The position numbers were made by a program, and so were the translations under genes. The notes below the pieces were generated by a model. The model worked only from the letters and a program-made list of their open reading frames with translations, had not been told where the DNA came from and ran no database searches. 64,000 nucleotides of DNA from Lacipirellulaceae bacterium. Its GTDB lineage: Bacteria > Planctomycetota > Planctomycetia > Pirellulales > Lacipirellulaceae. Positions 43,282 through 51,249 of the stretch are shown piece by piece; position 1 is the stretch's first letter, and every line of letters begins with the position of its first letter. The stretch spans positions 186,001 through 250,000 of the forward strand of contig JAVJRG010000005.1 in NCBI GenBank assembly GCA_040218535.1. The letters run 5' to 3'.

Positions 43282-44187
43282 CTACCGATGCACCCACCGC
43301 TTCGAGCTGCGGAACAACCACCACGTTGCCAACGCCACGATTACAAACAACAGCCAAGCCATTGCCGAGGCGTAGCCCATGTCGAGGTCTTTGAATGTGG
43401 TGAGGAACAAGTACAGCGAGACGGTCATCGTTGCCCCCGCGGGGTCGCCTTGGCCGTTACTTACGAGGTACACATCGGTGAAAGCCTGCACCGATTGGAT
43501 CAGGCCCATCACCACGTTGAAAAAGATCACGGGGGTGAGCATCGGGAGCGTGACGTGCCAGAATTTCCGCAGCGGGCTGGCGCCGTCGATTTCTGCCGCT
43601 TCGTACAACGACTTGGGGATATCACCGATTGCTGCCAGATAGATCACAAGTAGGTTGCCAATTCCCCAAACGCTCATCAGTACAAGCCCATCCTTCGAGC
43701 CGAAGATTCGTCCCGCGGCATCCGCAGGCCAGCTCGTTGGCCAGGCCGCTGAGGAGGTTCCCTTGAACCAGTTCTGTGCTGGAATCCCAACTGCGGAGAG
43801 TGTTTGGTTGACCAACCCCGCTTGTGGATCGAGCAACCACATCCACAGAACTGCCGCGGCAACCGTGGGAACGACGGCTGGTAGGAAGCAGACTGTTCGT
43901 AGAAACGCGCGACTACGTAGCGTTTGTGAAAGCAAAGTTGCCAGTGTGACGCCCACAATGACCGAAAGCGAGACGCTCATCACAGCGTAGTAGGCGGTGT
44001 TGGCCAACGCTTGCAAGAATTCCCCGTCACTGGCGATGTCCTTGGCCAAACGCGTGTAGTTGTCTCCGCCCACCCAGCGAGGCTCTGCAAGCAAGTCGTA
44101 CTCGCAGAAGCTCCAGTAAAGCGACGCCGCGAATGGAAAGAGCGTGAGCGTCAGCAAGCCAACGATCCACGGCCCGGCCATCGTCAA
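43282..44187 (-). CDS. Sugar ABC transporter permease (MalF type)
   Basis: 301 residues; TTG 44187 or ATG 44181. Six membrane helices and the EAA loop SLYEAAEIDGASPLRKFWHV, then LPMLTPVIFFN. Partner of the MalG-type permease. The N-terminus lacks the usual basic cytoplasmic segment; the frame is open for about 16 more codons upstream (SLKRTELVAGL) without a start codon, so the 5' end may have been altered by the repeat at 44221. First gene of the three-gene transporter set. Confidence 0.9.
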   Translation of the reverse strand: MTMAGPWIVGLLTLTLFPFAASLYWSFCEYDLLAEPRWVGGDNYTRLAKDIASDGEFLQALANTAYYAVMSVSLSVIVGVTLATLLSQTLRSRAFLRTVCFLPAVVPTVAAAVLWMWLLDPQAGLVNQTLSAVGIPAQNWFKGTSSAAWPTSWPADAAGRIFGSKDGLVLMSVWGIGNLLVIYLAAIGDIPKSLYEAAEIDGASPLRKFWHVTLPMLTPVIFFNVVMGLIQSVQAFTDVYLVSNGQGDPAGATMTVSLYLFLTTFKDLDMGYASAMAWLLFVIVALATWWLFRSSKRWVHR

Positions 44188-44220
44188 GCCAGCAACTAGT
44201 TCAGTGCGTTTGAGGGAAGT

Positions 44221-44368
44221 AGTTTTCAGTGTTCAGTTTTCAGTGTTCAGTCTTGTGGCAGCGTGCCAACGCAGCACCGTGCGACTCCAGACCTCGGGCT
44301 TCGGACTTCCGGTCTCTTACGGTAACATGACGAGCACTGAAAACTGAACACTGAAATCTAAAAACTCA
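44221..44368. repeat. Inverted pair of TTTTCAGTGTTCAG repeats
   Basis: Two tandem copies at 44221-44251 (AGTTTTCAGTGTTCAGTTTT) and inverted copies at 44333-44368 (GAGCACTGAAAACTGAACAC) flank about 80 bases between the divergent permease and acylase genes. Confidence 0.8.
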
Positions 44369-44372
44369 GCGC

Positions 44373-46691
44373 ATGGAAGTCATCCCCACCAAATCCGCCA
44401 AGTGCCAGTTCAAGGCAGTTCGAGACGAGCATGGCACGCCCCATGTGACGGCTCCCACTTGGCGGGAAGCGATTTACGCGCTGGGCTTTTTGCACGCGAC
44501 GGATCGGCCCACGCAGATTTTCTTTTCCCGCACCGTTGCGAGCGGTCAGGCGGCCGAACGGATTGCGGACAAGCCGGAACTCGTCGAGACGGACCGTTTT
44601 TTTCGTCGGGCAGGGCTGCATCTTGGAATTGAACGGGATGCGGACCTTTTGCGTCCCGACGTTCGCCAGCAACTCGATTGGTACTGCGAAGGGGTGAATG
44701 ATGCTTTGCAGGATTCAAGCCGTTCGCTGCCGATGTTGGTGACTGGCTTTCGCCCGCGGCCTTGGAGCCCGAGTTCTGTCCTTCTGATCGGAAACCTGCT
44801 CAGCTTTGCAGGCTTAGCCGTCGGCGAACAAGAGAATGAACGTCTGCTGGTTGATCTCGTGCAAACTGGAGTGAAGCCGGAACTCTTGCGAGAGTTGTTC
44901 GGCCCCTATCTCGCAGACGTTGACCTGGATGTTCTCAAGGAAGTGACGATGGAGCGGCGACTCTCTGACGATGCTCTTGAAATGCTCACTGACTTACCGC
45001 GCCTGGCCGGTAGCAACGCCTGGGCGGTGAGTCCCCGTCGCAGCGCGACCGGCGGCGCGTTGTTGGCTTCAGATCCGCATCTGGAAATCAATCGTCTTCC
45101 CGCCATTTGGTACGAAGTGGCTTTGCATTGGGGAGAAGAGGGCAGCGAGCAGTACGCCATGGGCGCGACGCTGCCCGGTTGCCCCTTAATGGCGGTGGGA
45201 AGAACGGAAAAACTTGCTTGGGGCGTGACTTACCTGCACGCGGACACGAGCGACTTTTTTATCGAAGATGTTAGGAAGCAATCTGAGTCGAGTAGCGTAA
45301 GCTCCCTTGAGCCGAGAAGCGTCAGCTCTCGGGTTGAAGCGGAACCGAGCGAACAACCCGAGAGCTTACGCACCTCGACTCAGGATTTGGTACACGAAAA
45401 GTGGCAGTACCGACGTGGCGAAACCTGGTACGACTTCCGACTTCGAGAAGAGCCGATTCATTGCAAAGGGGGCAAAACGCTTCTCTATCGCGTCTTCGAG
45501 AACGACCAAGGCACACTAGGCCGCGATCTTACGGGCGGAGCTGATGGGAAGTACCTTGCGGCTAAGTGGGTTGGCACGGGCGAAGGGGCAGGGGATTCGA
45601 TTGGATGCTGGTTAGATGTGATTCATTCACCCACGACGAAGGAAGCCATGGATGTCGTGCGTGAGAATTCCCATCCAACCCTTGTCTGGGTGTTCGCCGA
45701 TTGCGAAGGTCATATCGGACGGCAAGCGAGTGGTTGGTTACCCAAGCGAGCCGAGGGGCATCTTGGAGTTGTGCCCGTCCCCGCTTGGGAGAAAAAGAAT
45801 CATTGGCAAGGCGTACAAACGAGTGAACTGCTGCCCTCCCTCTATGATCCTCCTGAGGGATACTTGGCGAGCGCGAACGAAGATTTGAATCGGGCCTTCG
45901 ATTGGACGATCAACACGCACCGGTTGGTTGAGTATCGCAAGCGTCGCATTGTTGAAGTGCTGCATGAGAATCACGCGGCAACCATCGAGGACATGCAAGC
46001 CCTGCAGTACGACGTACTTAGCCTCCAGGCCCGCGATCTGTTGCCGGTCTTCCTACCACACGTGCCAGAGGGTGAGTTCAAGGAATTGCTCGTCACTTGG
46101 GACCTTCGCTACACACCCGAAAGCATCGCCGCCACGGCCTTTCAAATCCTCTATCGGCATGTGCTATTGGAAATCTTCGGGCATAAGGAGGGCATCGGCT
46201 GGCAGCGGATGTTTTACTTGGCCACGCGAATCGGGTACTCATCGATGGTCCTCACAGCGATTGATTCATTGCTGCTACGGGAAGATTCTCATTGGTGGTC
46301 GGGACGGGATAAGTCGCAACTCCTTGGCCAAGCCGCTTCAGCAGCTTTGGCTGAAGAGTTGAAACCGTGGGGCGAAGTGAATTCGTTTCATTTTGCAAAT
46401 CGCTACTTCGAGCAAAGTCGTGTGGGTCGACTTCTAGGCTTTCACACGGACCGGATGCCGATGCCGGGTTGCGGGGCGACGCCGTTCCAAGGGCACCTCT
46501 TGCAGACGGCCACGCGTGAGTCGAGCTTCGCCCCGAGCTATCACTTCGTTACGGATATGAGCACCGACGAGGCGTGGGCGAATCTCCCCGGCGGCCCAAG
46601 CGAAAGCCGCTTTAGCAAGTGGTACAAAAGCGATATCGTCCGCTGGGCTGAGGGCGAATACCGGCGGTTGACCGGATCGTCTGTCGGCTAA
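44373..46691 (+). CDS. Penicillin acylase-family Ntn hydrolase with in-frame palindrome
   Basis: 772 residues. Nucleophile region: LAGSNAWAVSPRR, where Ser214 would become the new N-terminus after self-cleavage; SDPHLEINRLPAIWYEV follows, as in the family. The N-terminal segment VRDEHGTPHVTAPTWREAIY and GFLHATDRPTQIF matches the alpha subunit. Typical targets are acyl-homoserine lactones, acylated antibiotics or other amides. No signal peptide is visible, which is unusual. Residues about 304-337 (SESSSVSSLEPRSVSSRVEA and on) are encoded by a palindromic repeat and look low-complexity, yet the frame is intact. Confidence 0.88.
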   Translation: MEVIPTKSAKCQFKAVRDEHGTPHVTAPTWREAIYALGFLHATDRPTQIFFSRTVASGQAAERIADKPELVETDRFFRRAGLHLGIERDADLLRPDVRQQLDWYCEGVNDALQDSSRSLPMLVTGFRPRPWSPSSVLLIGNLLSFAGLAVGEQENERLLVDLVQTGVKPELLRELFGPYLADVDLDVLKEVTMERRLSDDALEMLTDLPRLAGSNAWAVSPRRSATGGALLASDPHLEINRLPAIWYEVALHWGEEGSEQYAMGATLPGCPLMAVGRTEKLAWGVTYLHADTSDFFIEDVRKQSESSSVSSLEPRSVSSRVEAEPSEQPESLRTSTQDLVHEKWQYRRGETWYDFRLREEPIHCKGGKTLLYRVFENDQGTLGRDLTGGADGKYLAAKWVGTGEGAGDSIGCWLDVIHSPTTKEAMDVVRENSHPTLVWVFADCEGHIGRQASGWLPKRAEGHLGVVPVPAWEKKNHWQGVQTSELLPSLYDPPEGYLASANEDLNRAFDWTINTHRLVEYRKRRIVEVLHENHAATIEDMQALQYDVLSLQARDLLPVFLPHVPEGEFKELLVTWDLRYTPESIAATAFQILYRHVLLEIFGHKEGIGWQRMFYLATRIGYSSMVLTAIDSLLLREDSHWWSGRDKSQLLGQAASAALAEELKPWGEVNSFHFANRYFEQSRVGRLLGFHTDRMPMPGCGATPFQGHLLQTATRESSFAPSYHFVTDMSTDEAWANLPGGPSESRFSKWYKSDIVRWAEGEYRRLTGSSVG
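45282..45383. repeat. In-frame palindromic element inside the acylase gene
   Basis: Outer arms 45282-45303 (CTGAGTCGAGTAGCGTAAGC) and 45362-45383 pair at 20 of 22 bases; inner arm GCGTCAGCTCTCGGGTT (45320-45336) pairs with 45355-45371. About 102 bp or 34 codons, in frame. It matches the intergenic elements at 34780, 53952 and 10918. Confidence 0.8.
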
Positions 46692-46923
46692 ACGACACAT
46701 ATAGAGGGGTTTGATGAATTCTCTTAGCATTCGATGCAGTTAGTCGATATGCTAGAGGCTAGGAACGGAACTGCTGGCGAGCTATGGGGATTCTGGGATT
46801 TGGGGCGCTCGCTGTCGAGTTGGGTCCTGCACGTGCAGGAACTGCTTGAGATGTCGAGGCATAGCGGGATCGCCTCGAAAGCTCTCGTTCCTTGGATTGC
46901 ACGGAACAGATAGAGAGCCATTC

Positions 46924-49900
46924 ATGTCGCGCCCGAACGTATTCAGTCGCCGCCTACGCGAAGGTTTTGCGCTGCTTTTAGGTCTCGTCGCTAGCTTCAG
47001 CTTCGCGAATGATTCGCCGAACATCATTCTGATCTTCACCGACGATCAGGCCTGGAACGGTACCTCCGTAGCAATGGATCCGAATAATCCAGATTCGAAA
47101 AGCGACTTTTATCAGACACCTAGTCTCGAGCGACTCGCATCAGAGGGAATGAGGTTCAGTAACGCCTACTCGGCAGCGGCAGTTTGCTCGCCGACACGAG
47201 CCGCTTTGGTAACTGGGAAAAGCCCAGGGCAGATCAATTATCAGGATCTGTACTACGTGGACTCAGTCCGGGGAGGTCTGAGACATCCCCTCACGCCCCC
47301 GCAGGTGTTGCAGTTAGATCGCCACCAGGAAGGCATTGCAGACCGGGTAAAGCAGGCGAATGCCGATTATGCGACTCACCTAATCGGGAAGTGGCATATC
47401 TCGGGCGCGACACCCCAAGATCTCGGCTTTGACTCTTACGACGAATTGCGCAGAGACACTACGCCAGAGGATCCCAAGGGGATCATGGCACGCAGCAACG
47501 CAGCGGTGTCCTTCGTCGAACAGCAAGTAGCAGCTGAGAAGCCCTTTTTCCTTCAGCTTTCAGAGTTCGCTCTTCATCAGCCCATCCGACCCACTCCAGA
47601 AAATGTTGCTAAGTATGAGAACTTGCCTCCGGGTAGTCGTCACACCTCCGTCGAGTACGCGGCATACACTGAGGATCTTGATACGGGTATCGGAAACTTA
47701 TTAGATCGCGTCGATGCTCTCGGGATTCGCGACAACACTTATGTGATTTTTGCATCTGATAATGGATCTTCGACAAACGATAGCCGTTCGACGCCTTTGT
47801 TCAGCGGCAAGAAGTCGATCTTCGAGGGTGGAATACGATCGCCGCTCATTATTAGCGGTCCAGGGATCGACGCAAATTCCCATAGTGCGGTGCCAGTCAC
47901 GACGATGGACCTCTATTCGACCGTTAGTGATTTGGTCGGCAATGCAACGCCGTTTGACGTTGATGTCGAGGGGGCAAGCCTGAAGGCACTTTTAGAGAAT
48001 GGTGGACAACTGCCTGATGGGACTGAATATCTCCAAAGGGCGCATGCTGAGCAGGGGGCTCTTTACTTTATTTCGCCCTCGAACATTGCTAGTGGCAGTA
48101 CCTATCGCCTACGGCCTATGGCAGCGGTTCGACAAGGCGATTACAAGCTCGTCAGGATTTTCGGCGAGAATGGGAATCCCGATGAGGATCTTCTGTTTAA
48201 CATGAGCGCTTCCGTAGAGGAAACCGAGACGGTATCACACGCGCTCAACTTGGCTCGTATTGAGCCAGAGGTCGCCAGCGAGCTTGGCCAGCGGCTGGAC
48301 AATTGGATTGATTCTGCTGACGTTCCGCTGCCTTACAATGTGGCGTCAGATGTCACCGTTCAGTGGCTTGCCGATCAGAGGAATGGACATCGTGATGTGG
48401 TCGTCAGTAATGAGTGGCGAGCGACGACCGACATCAAACAAAAGTTTCGAGAAACTTGGTATCAGTCGACGAGTCCTCAAGCAACTCCTCGCCGGACTTC
48501 CGCCGAAAGTTATCAACGCTCTTTGCCTACGGAAGCTTTTACGTTCGATGGCGATGATCGGATGTCGCATCAATACTTCCATGTGTCAGACGAGGTTGAA
48601 CGGATTTCCAACCGTGCCTTTCCGACCGGTGAAGAGGACTACGATCGCTCCGTCAGCTACGAATTCTGGGTTCGATTACAGGATCTGACCAACGATCATA
48701 TCCTCTTCGAGTCTGGCAGCCCTGATCGCGGACTCTCCGTGACTCTGGGGGACGCGAACAATGACGGGCTTCATCGCGAAGCGCGCTTTCGCGTTGTCGG
48801 TGCTAATGGCGAGTCAATCGCTGTCACGGGCGATATTGGTCGCTATGCGGATCCCACGAAGGACCTCGTCCATCTGGCTGTGGTCTACAGCGACGACCCC
48901 AACGATCGGTACGCACAGATTTTCGCTAACGGTCACCCGGTAGCTCGCACCCAAGGACTTTCTGGAACGGAGAACTCGCTTCATTGGGACTCGTTCGAGC
49001 AAGGCTTTGAAAATGCTTCTTTGGGAAACGCCAGTGCCGCAGAACTTGGTGCCGCCGGTGGAACTGGAGACTTGCCCTTCACGGCAGCCGGCCTAAGAGG
49101 TGAGGTCGCAGTGGTTCGATATCACAACCATTCGATCAGTGCTCAGGAAGTGCTGGCGAACTACAATGATGTTCTTGACCCCGTGGGCATTGGTGTGGAT
49201 ACACTTGCCGGCGACTTGCGACTTCCTGCTAGTCGCCCCTCCTCAGTCGGTTTGGGAGACTTCGAATCAGACGAGGTCATGGTCTTCGAGGAACGTCGCG
49301 ACCAGTTAGCCGAAGATCTCCCTGTGGACTTCCTAACTGCTGCTGATGGGGCCGGTGTTTTGCCGGCCGAGAATCTGTTTACCAGTTATCTGTTCCATTT
49401 CGATCCGGAAGGATCAGATCCGTTGAGCACCGAATTGGTAAGTGGTTTTGCGATTTTCGAGAAGCCGATCCTCGGAGTGATTTTTGATTCGGCATCTTTG
49501 GCCAGTACGGACTCGATCTTGGGCAGCGTTGGAAATTATGGTGAAGAGACGGATCGGGGGCTCACCCTCGACGAGGAAAACTTCTTTGCTATTTCTGGCG
49601 AAGGGAACAGCCTGTTTTTCGACTTTGCCGTTTCTGGTGAGGAGATGATCCAGTTCCGTGTGCTCACTGAGAAAGCAACCCTACATCCTGCGGACCTCAA
49701 CTTTGATGCGAAGGTAGATTTCCAGGATTTAGCTATCTGGCAGGAAGCTTATGGCATGGACGATGGGGGGGATATCAATGCTGACGGGTTTAGCGACGGT
49801 ACAGACTTTCTCGCTTTCCAAAGACCGTTTGTTGAGGGCATCGCGGTTCCGATTAGCGCGGACTTCGACGACGACGGCGACATCGATGAAGACGATTTGG

Positions 49901-50268
49901 CACTATGGAAAGCAGCCTTTGGGGTTTCAAGAGACGCCGATGCCGACTTGGATGGGGTTTCGTTGGGATCAGATTTCTTGATTTGGCAACGACAAAGACT
50001 CTCGAACCCAGACTTCAACGGCGACACCGTGATTGATGGCGATGATTTAGCAATGTGGAAAAACGCCTACGGTGTGAATTCCGAAGCGGATGCGAACTCG
50101 GATACACTTACTGACGCTGAAGACTTCCTTGCTTGGCAAATTCGGGCAAGTGCCGAAGGCCAGTCTGGTTTTGGCTCTGTGCCCGAGCCTACGAGCATGG
50201 TACTCGGCATGTCACTCATTGCGTGCTTACTTTGGAGACGCGAGCGAGTTTATTCGCAAACGGCCTAA
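46924..50268 (+). CDS. Exported sulfatase with LamG-like region, three dockerin-like repeats and PEP-CTERM
   Basis: 1114 residues from ATG 46924. Signal peptide (RRLREGFALLLGLVASFSFA); sulfatase domain about 30-500 with formylglycine site CSPTR (C88), NIILIFTDDQAWNG, IGKWHISG and FASDNGSS; then a LamG/concanavalin-like region (QYFHVSDEVERIS, YDRSVSYEFWVRLQDLTNDH). Three dockerin-type-I-like repeats follow: DLNFDAKVDFQDLAIWQEAY, DFDDDGDIDEDDLALWKAAF and DFNGDTVIDGDDLAMWKNAY, each with a partner helix. The tail VPEPTSMVLGMSLIACLLW plus RRER is a PEP-CTERM sorting signal. It probably removes sulfate from a polysaccharide outside the cell. The upstream gap (46692-46923) shows no gene. Confidence 0.93.
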   Translation: MSRPNVFSRRLREGFALLLGLVASFSFANDSPNIILIFTDDQAWNGTSVAMDPNNPDSKSDFYQTPSLERLASEGMRFSNAYSAAAVCSPTRAALVTGKSPGQINYQDLYYVDSVRGGLRHPLTPPQVLQLDRHQEGIADRVKQANADYATHLIGKWHISGATPQDLGFDSYDELRRDTTPEDPKGIMARSNAAVSFVEQQVAAEKPFFLQLSEFALHQPIRPTPENVAKYENLPPGSRHTSVEYAAYTEDLDTGIGNLLDRVDALGIRDNTYVIFASDNGSSTNDSRSTPLFSGKKSIFEGGIRSPLIISGPGIDANSHSAVPVTTMDLYSTVSDLVGNATPFDVDVEGASLKALLENGGQLPDGTEYLQRAHAEQGALYFISPSNIASGSTYRLRPMAAVRQGDYKLVRIFGENGNPDEDLLFNMSASVEETETVSHALNLARIEPEVASELGQRLDNWIDSADVPLPYNVASDVTVQWLADQRNGHRDVVVSNEWRATTDIKQKFRETWYQSTSPQATPRRTSAESYQRSLPTEAFTFDGDDRMSHQYFHVSDEVERISNRAFPTGEEDYDRSVSYEFWVRLQDLTNDHILFESGSPDRGLSVTLGDANNDGLHREARFRVVGANGESIAVTGDIGRYADPTKDLVHLAVVYSDDPNDRYAQIFANGHPVARTQGLSGTENSLHWDSFEQGFENASLGNASAAELGAAGGTGDLPFTAAGLRGEVAVVRYHNHSISAQEVLANYNDVLDPVGIGVDTLAGDLRLPASRPSSVGLGDFESDEVMVFEERRDQLAEDLPVDFLTAADGAGVLPAENLFTSYLFHFDPEGSDPLSTELVSGFAIFEKPILGVIFDSASLASTDSILGSVGNYGEETDRGLTLDEENFFAISGEGNSLFFDFAVSGEEMIQFRVLTEKATLHPADLNFDAKVDFQDLAIWQEAYGMDDGGDINADGFSDGTDFLAFQRPFVEGIAVPISADFDDDGDIDEDDLALWKAAFGVSRDADADLDGVSLGSDFLIWQRQRLSNPDFNGDTVIDGDDLAMWKNAYGVNSEADANSDTLTDAEDFLAWQIRASAEGQSGFGSVPEPTSMVLGMSLIACLLWRRERVYSQTA

Positions 50269-50298
50269 GACCCCAAGATTGCGTCGAGGTCGAATCGG

Positions 50299-51090
50299 TC
50301 ACAGCGACCGTAGGTACTTCACCGCGTTGGAGCAATCTCCCAGCAGATTGGGTGAATCGTTTCTCTGGACCGTTACCCAGCCCCGGTAGTTGTGTTCTTC
50401 CAACATCCCGAGCAATGCAGGCACGTCGGCGGTGCCGCGGCCCAGTTCAACATCTGTGCTGCCGCTACCACCAAAGCCTTGAACAGCATCATTGGCGTAG
50501 ATATGTCGGATATGTGCGCCGTGAGACTCCGCGTACTCTTGCGGGCTATGGCCGTGTGCAATCAGCTCAGCCGGATTCAGGTCGAGTCCGCAGGTGCCTT
50601 CCGGCAGGGCGTTCATGAGGGCTTCCAGCTCTGTATTCGTGGCCTTGGGAGCATGACCTGCAATGCTGACCCCTAAGCGATTGCCTTGACTTCCGAGGGT
50701 TTCTAGCACGTCGACAAGCATTGAGAACCGTGGGCTTTCCAGCTCAGGCACTTCGCCGAAAAGCAAGATGATCGTTCTCGCTTTCAACTCTGAAGCGAGC
50801 TTCATTGCTTCCAGCGTGGCCTGCACACGGCGATCAAGGTCCGCGGGGTCCCCGTAGCCCCGACGCGTTGGAAACGTCACGGATCCAACCCGCAAATTCA
50901 GATCATCCAGCATCTTCCGAAACTGTCGCAGACCGGTTGCGGATAATTCGGACGGGAGGAGTTCGCGGCGTGTGTCGATTTGCACGCCGTCGTACTCCAG
51001 TTGAGCTGCAGTGTGCAATGCTTTCTTGATGCTTTTGTTGCCCATTGTGTGGGGCGCAAGGCACGAGGTCTGCAGGGCGATGGGAAGCAT
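50299..51090 (-). CDS. Sugar phosphate isomerase/epimerase-like TIM barrel protein
   Basis: 263 residues. AP-endonuclease-2-type TIM barrel: YDGVQIDTRRELLPSELSAT, LASELKARTIILLFGEVPEL, CGLDLNPAELIAHGHSPQEY, IRHIYANDAVQGFGGSGSTD and ELGRGTADVPALLGMLEEHN. Members isomerise or epimerise sugars and depend on a divalent metal. The exact reaction is unknown. Convergent with the 1114-aa sulfatase, 30 nt apart; part of the carbohydrate block. Confidence 0.87.
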   Translation of the reverse strand: MLPIALQTSCLAPHTMGNKSIKKALHTAAQLEYDGVQIDTRRELLPSELSATGLRQFRKMLDDLNLRVGSVTFPTRRGYGDPADLDRRVQATLEAMKLASELKARTIILLFGEVPELESPRFSMLVDVLETLGSQGNRLGVSIAGHAPKATNTELEALMNALPEGTCGLDLNPAELIAHGHSPQEYAESHGAHIRHIYANDAVQGFGGSGSTDVELGRGTADVPALLGMLEEHNYRGWVTVQRNDSPNLLGDCSNAVKYLRSL

Positions 51091-51093
51091 GCG

Positions 51094-51240
51094 GTTTTCA
51101 GTTGTCAGTGTTCAATTTTCAGTTCACGGCTGCTGGTGCTTCCGAGCAGTGTGAAGTGCTCTGAGTTACCGGCCTATTCTCAACTTTGTCGTTGGTTTCA
51201 ATCAAGCACTGAACTCTGAAAACTGCTAACTGAAAACTCA
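51094..51240. repeat. Inverted pair of TTTTCAGTGTTCAG repeats
   Basis: GTTTTCAGTTGTCAGTGTTC at 51094-51124 and inverted copies at 51206-51240 (GCACTGAACTCTGAAAACTG) flank about 80 bases between two divergent genes. Confidence 0.78.
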
Positions 51241-51249
51241 TAGCTCCCC

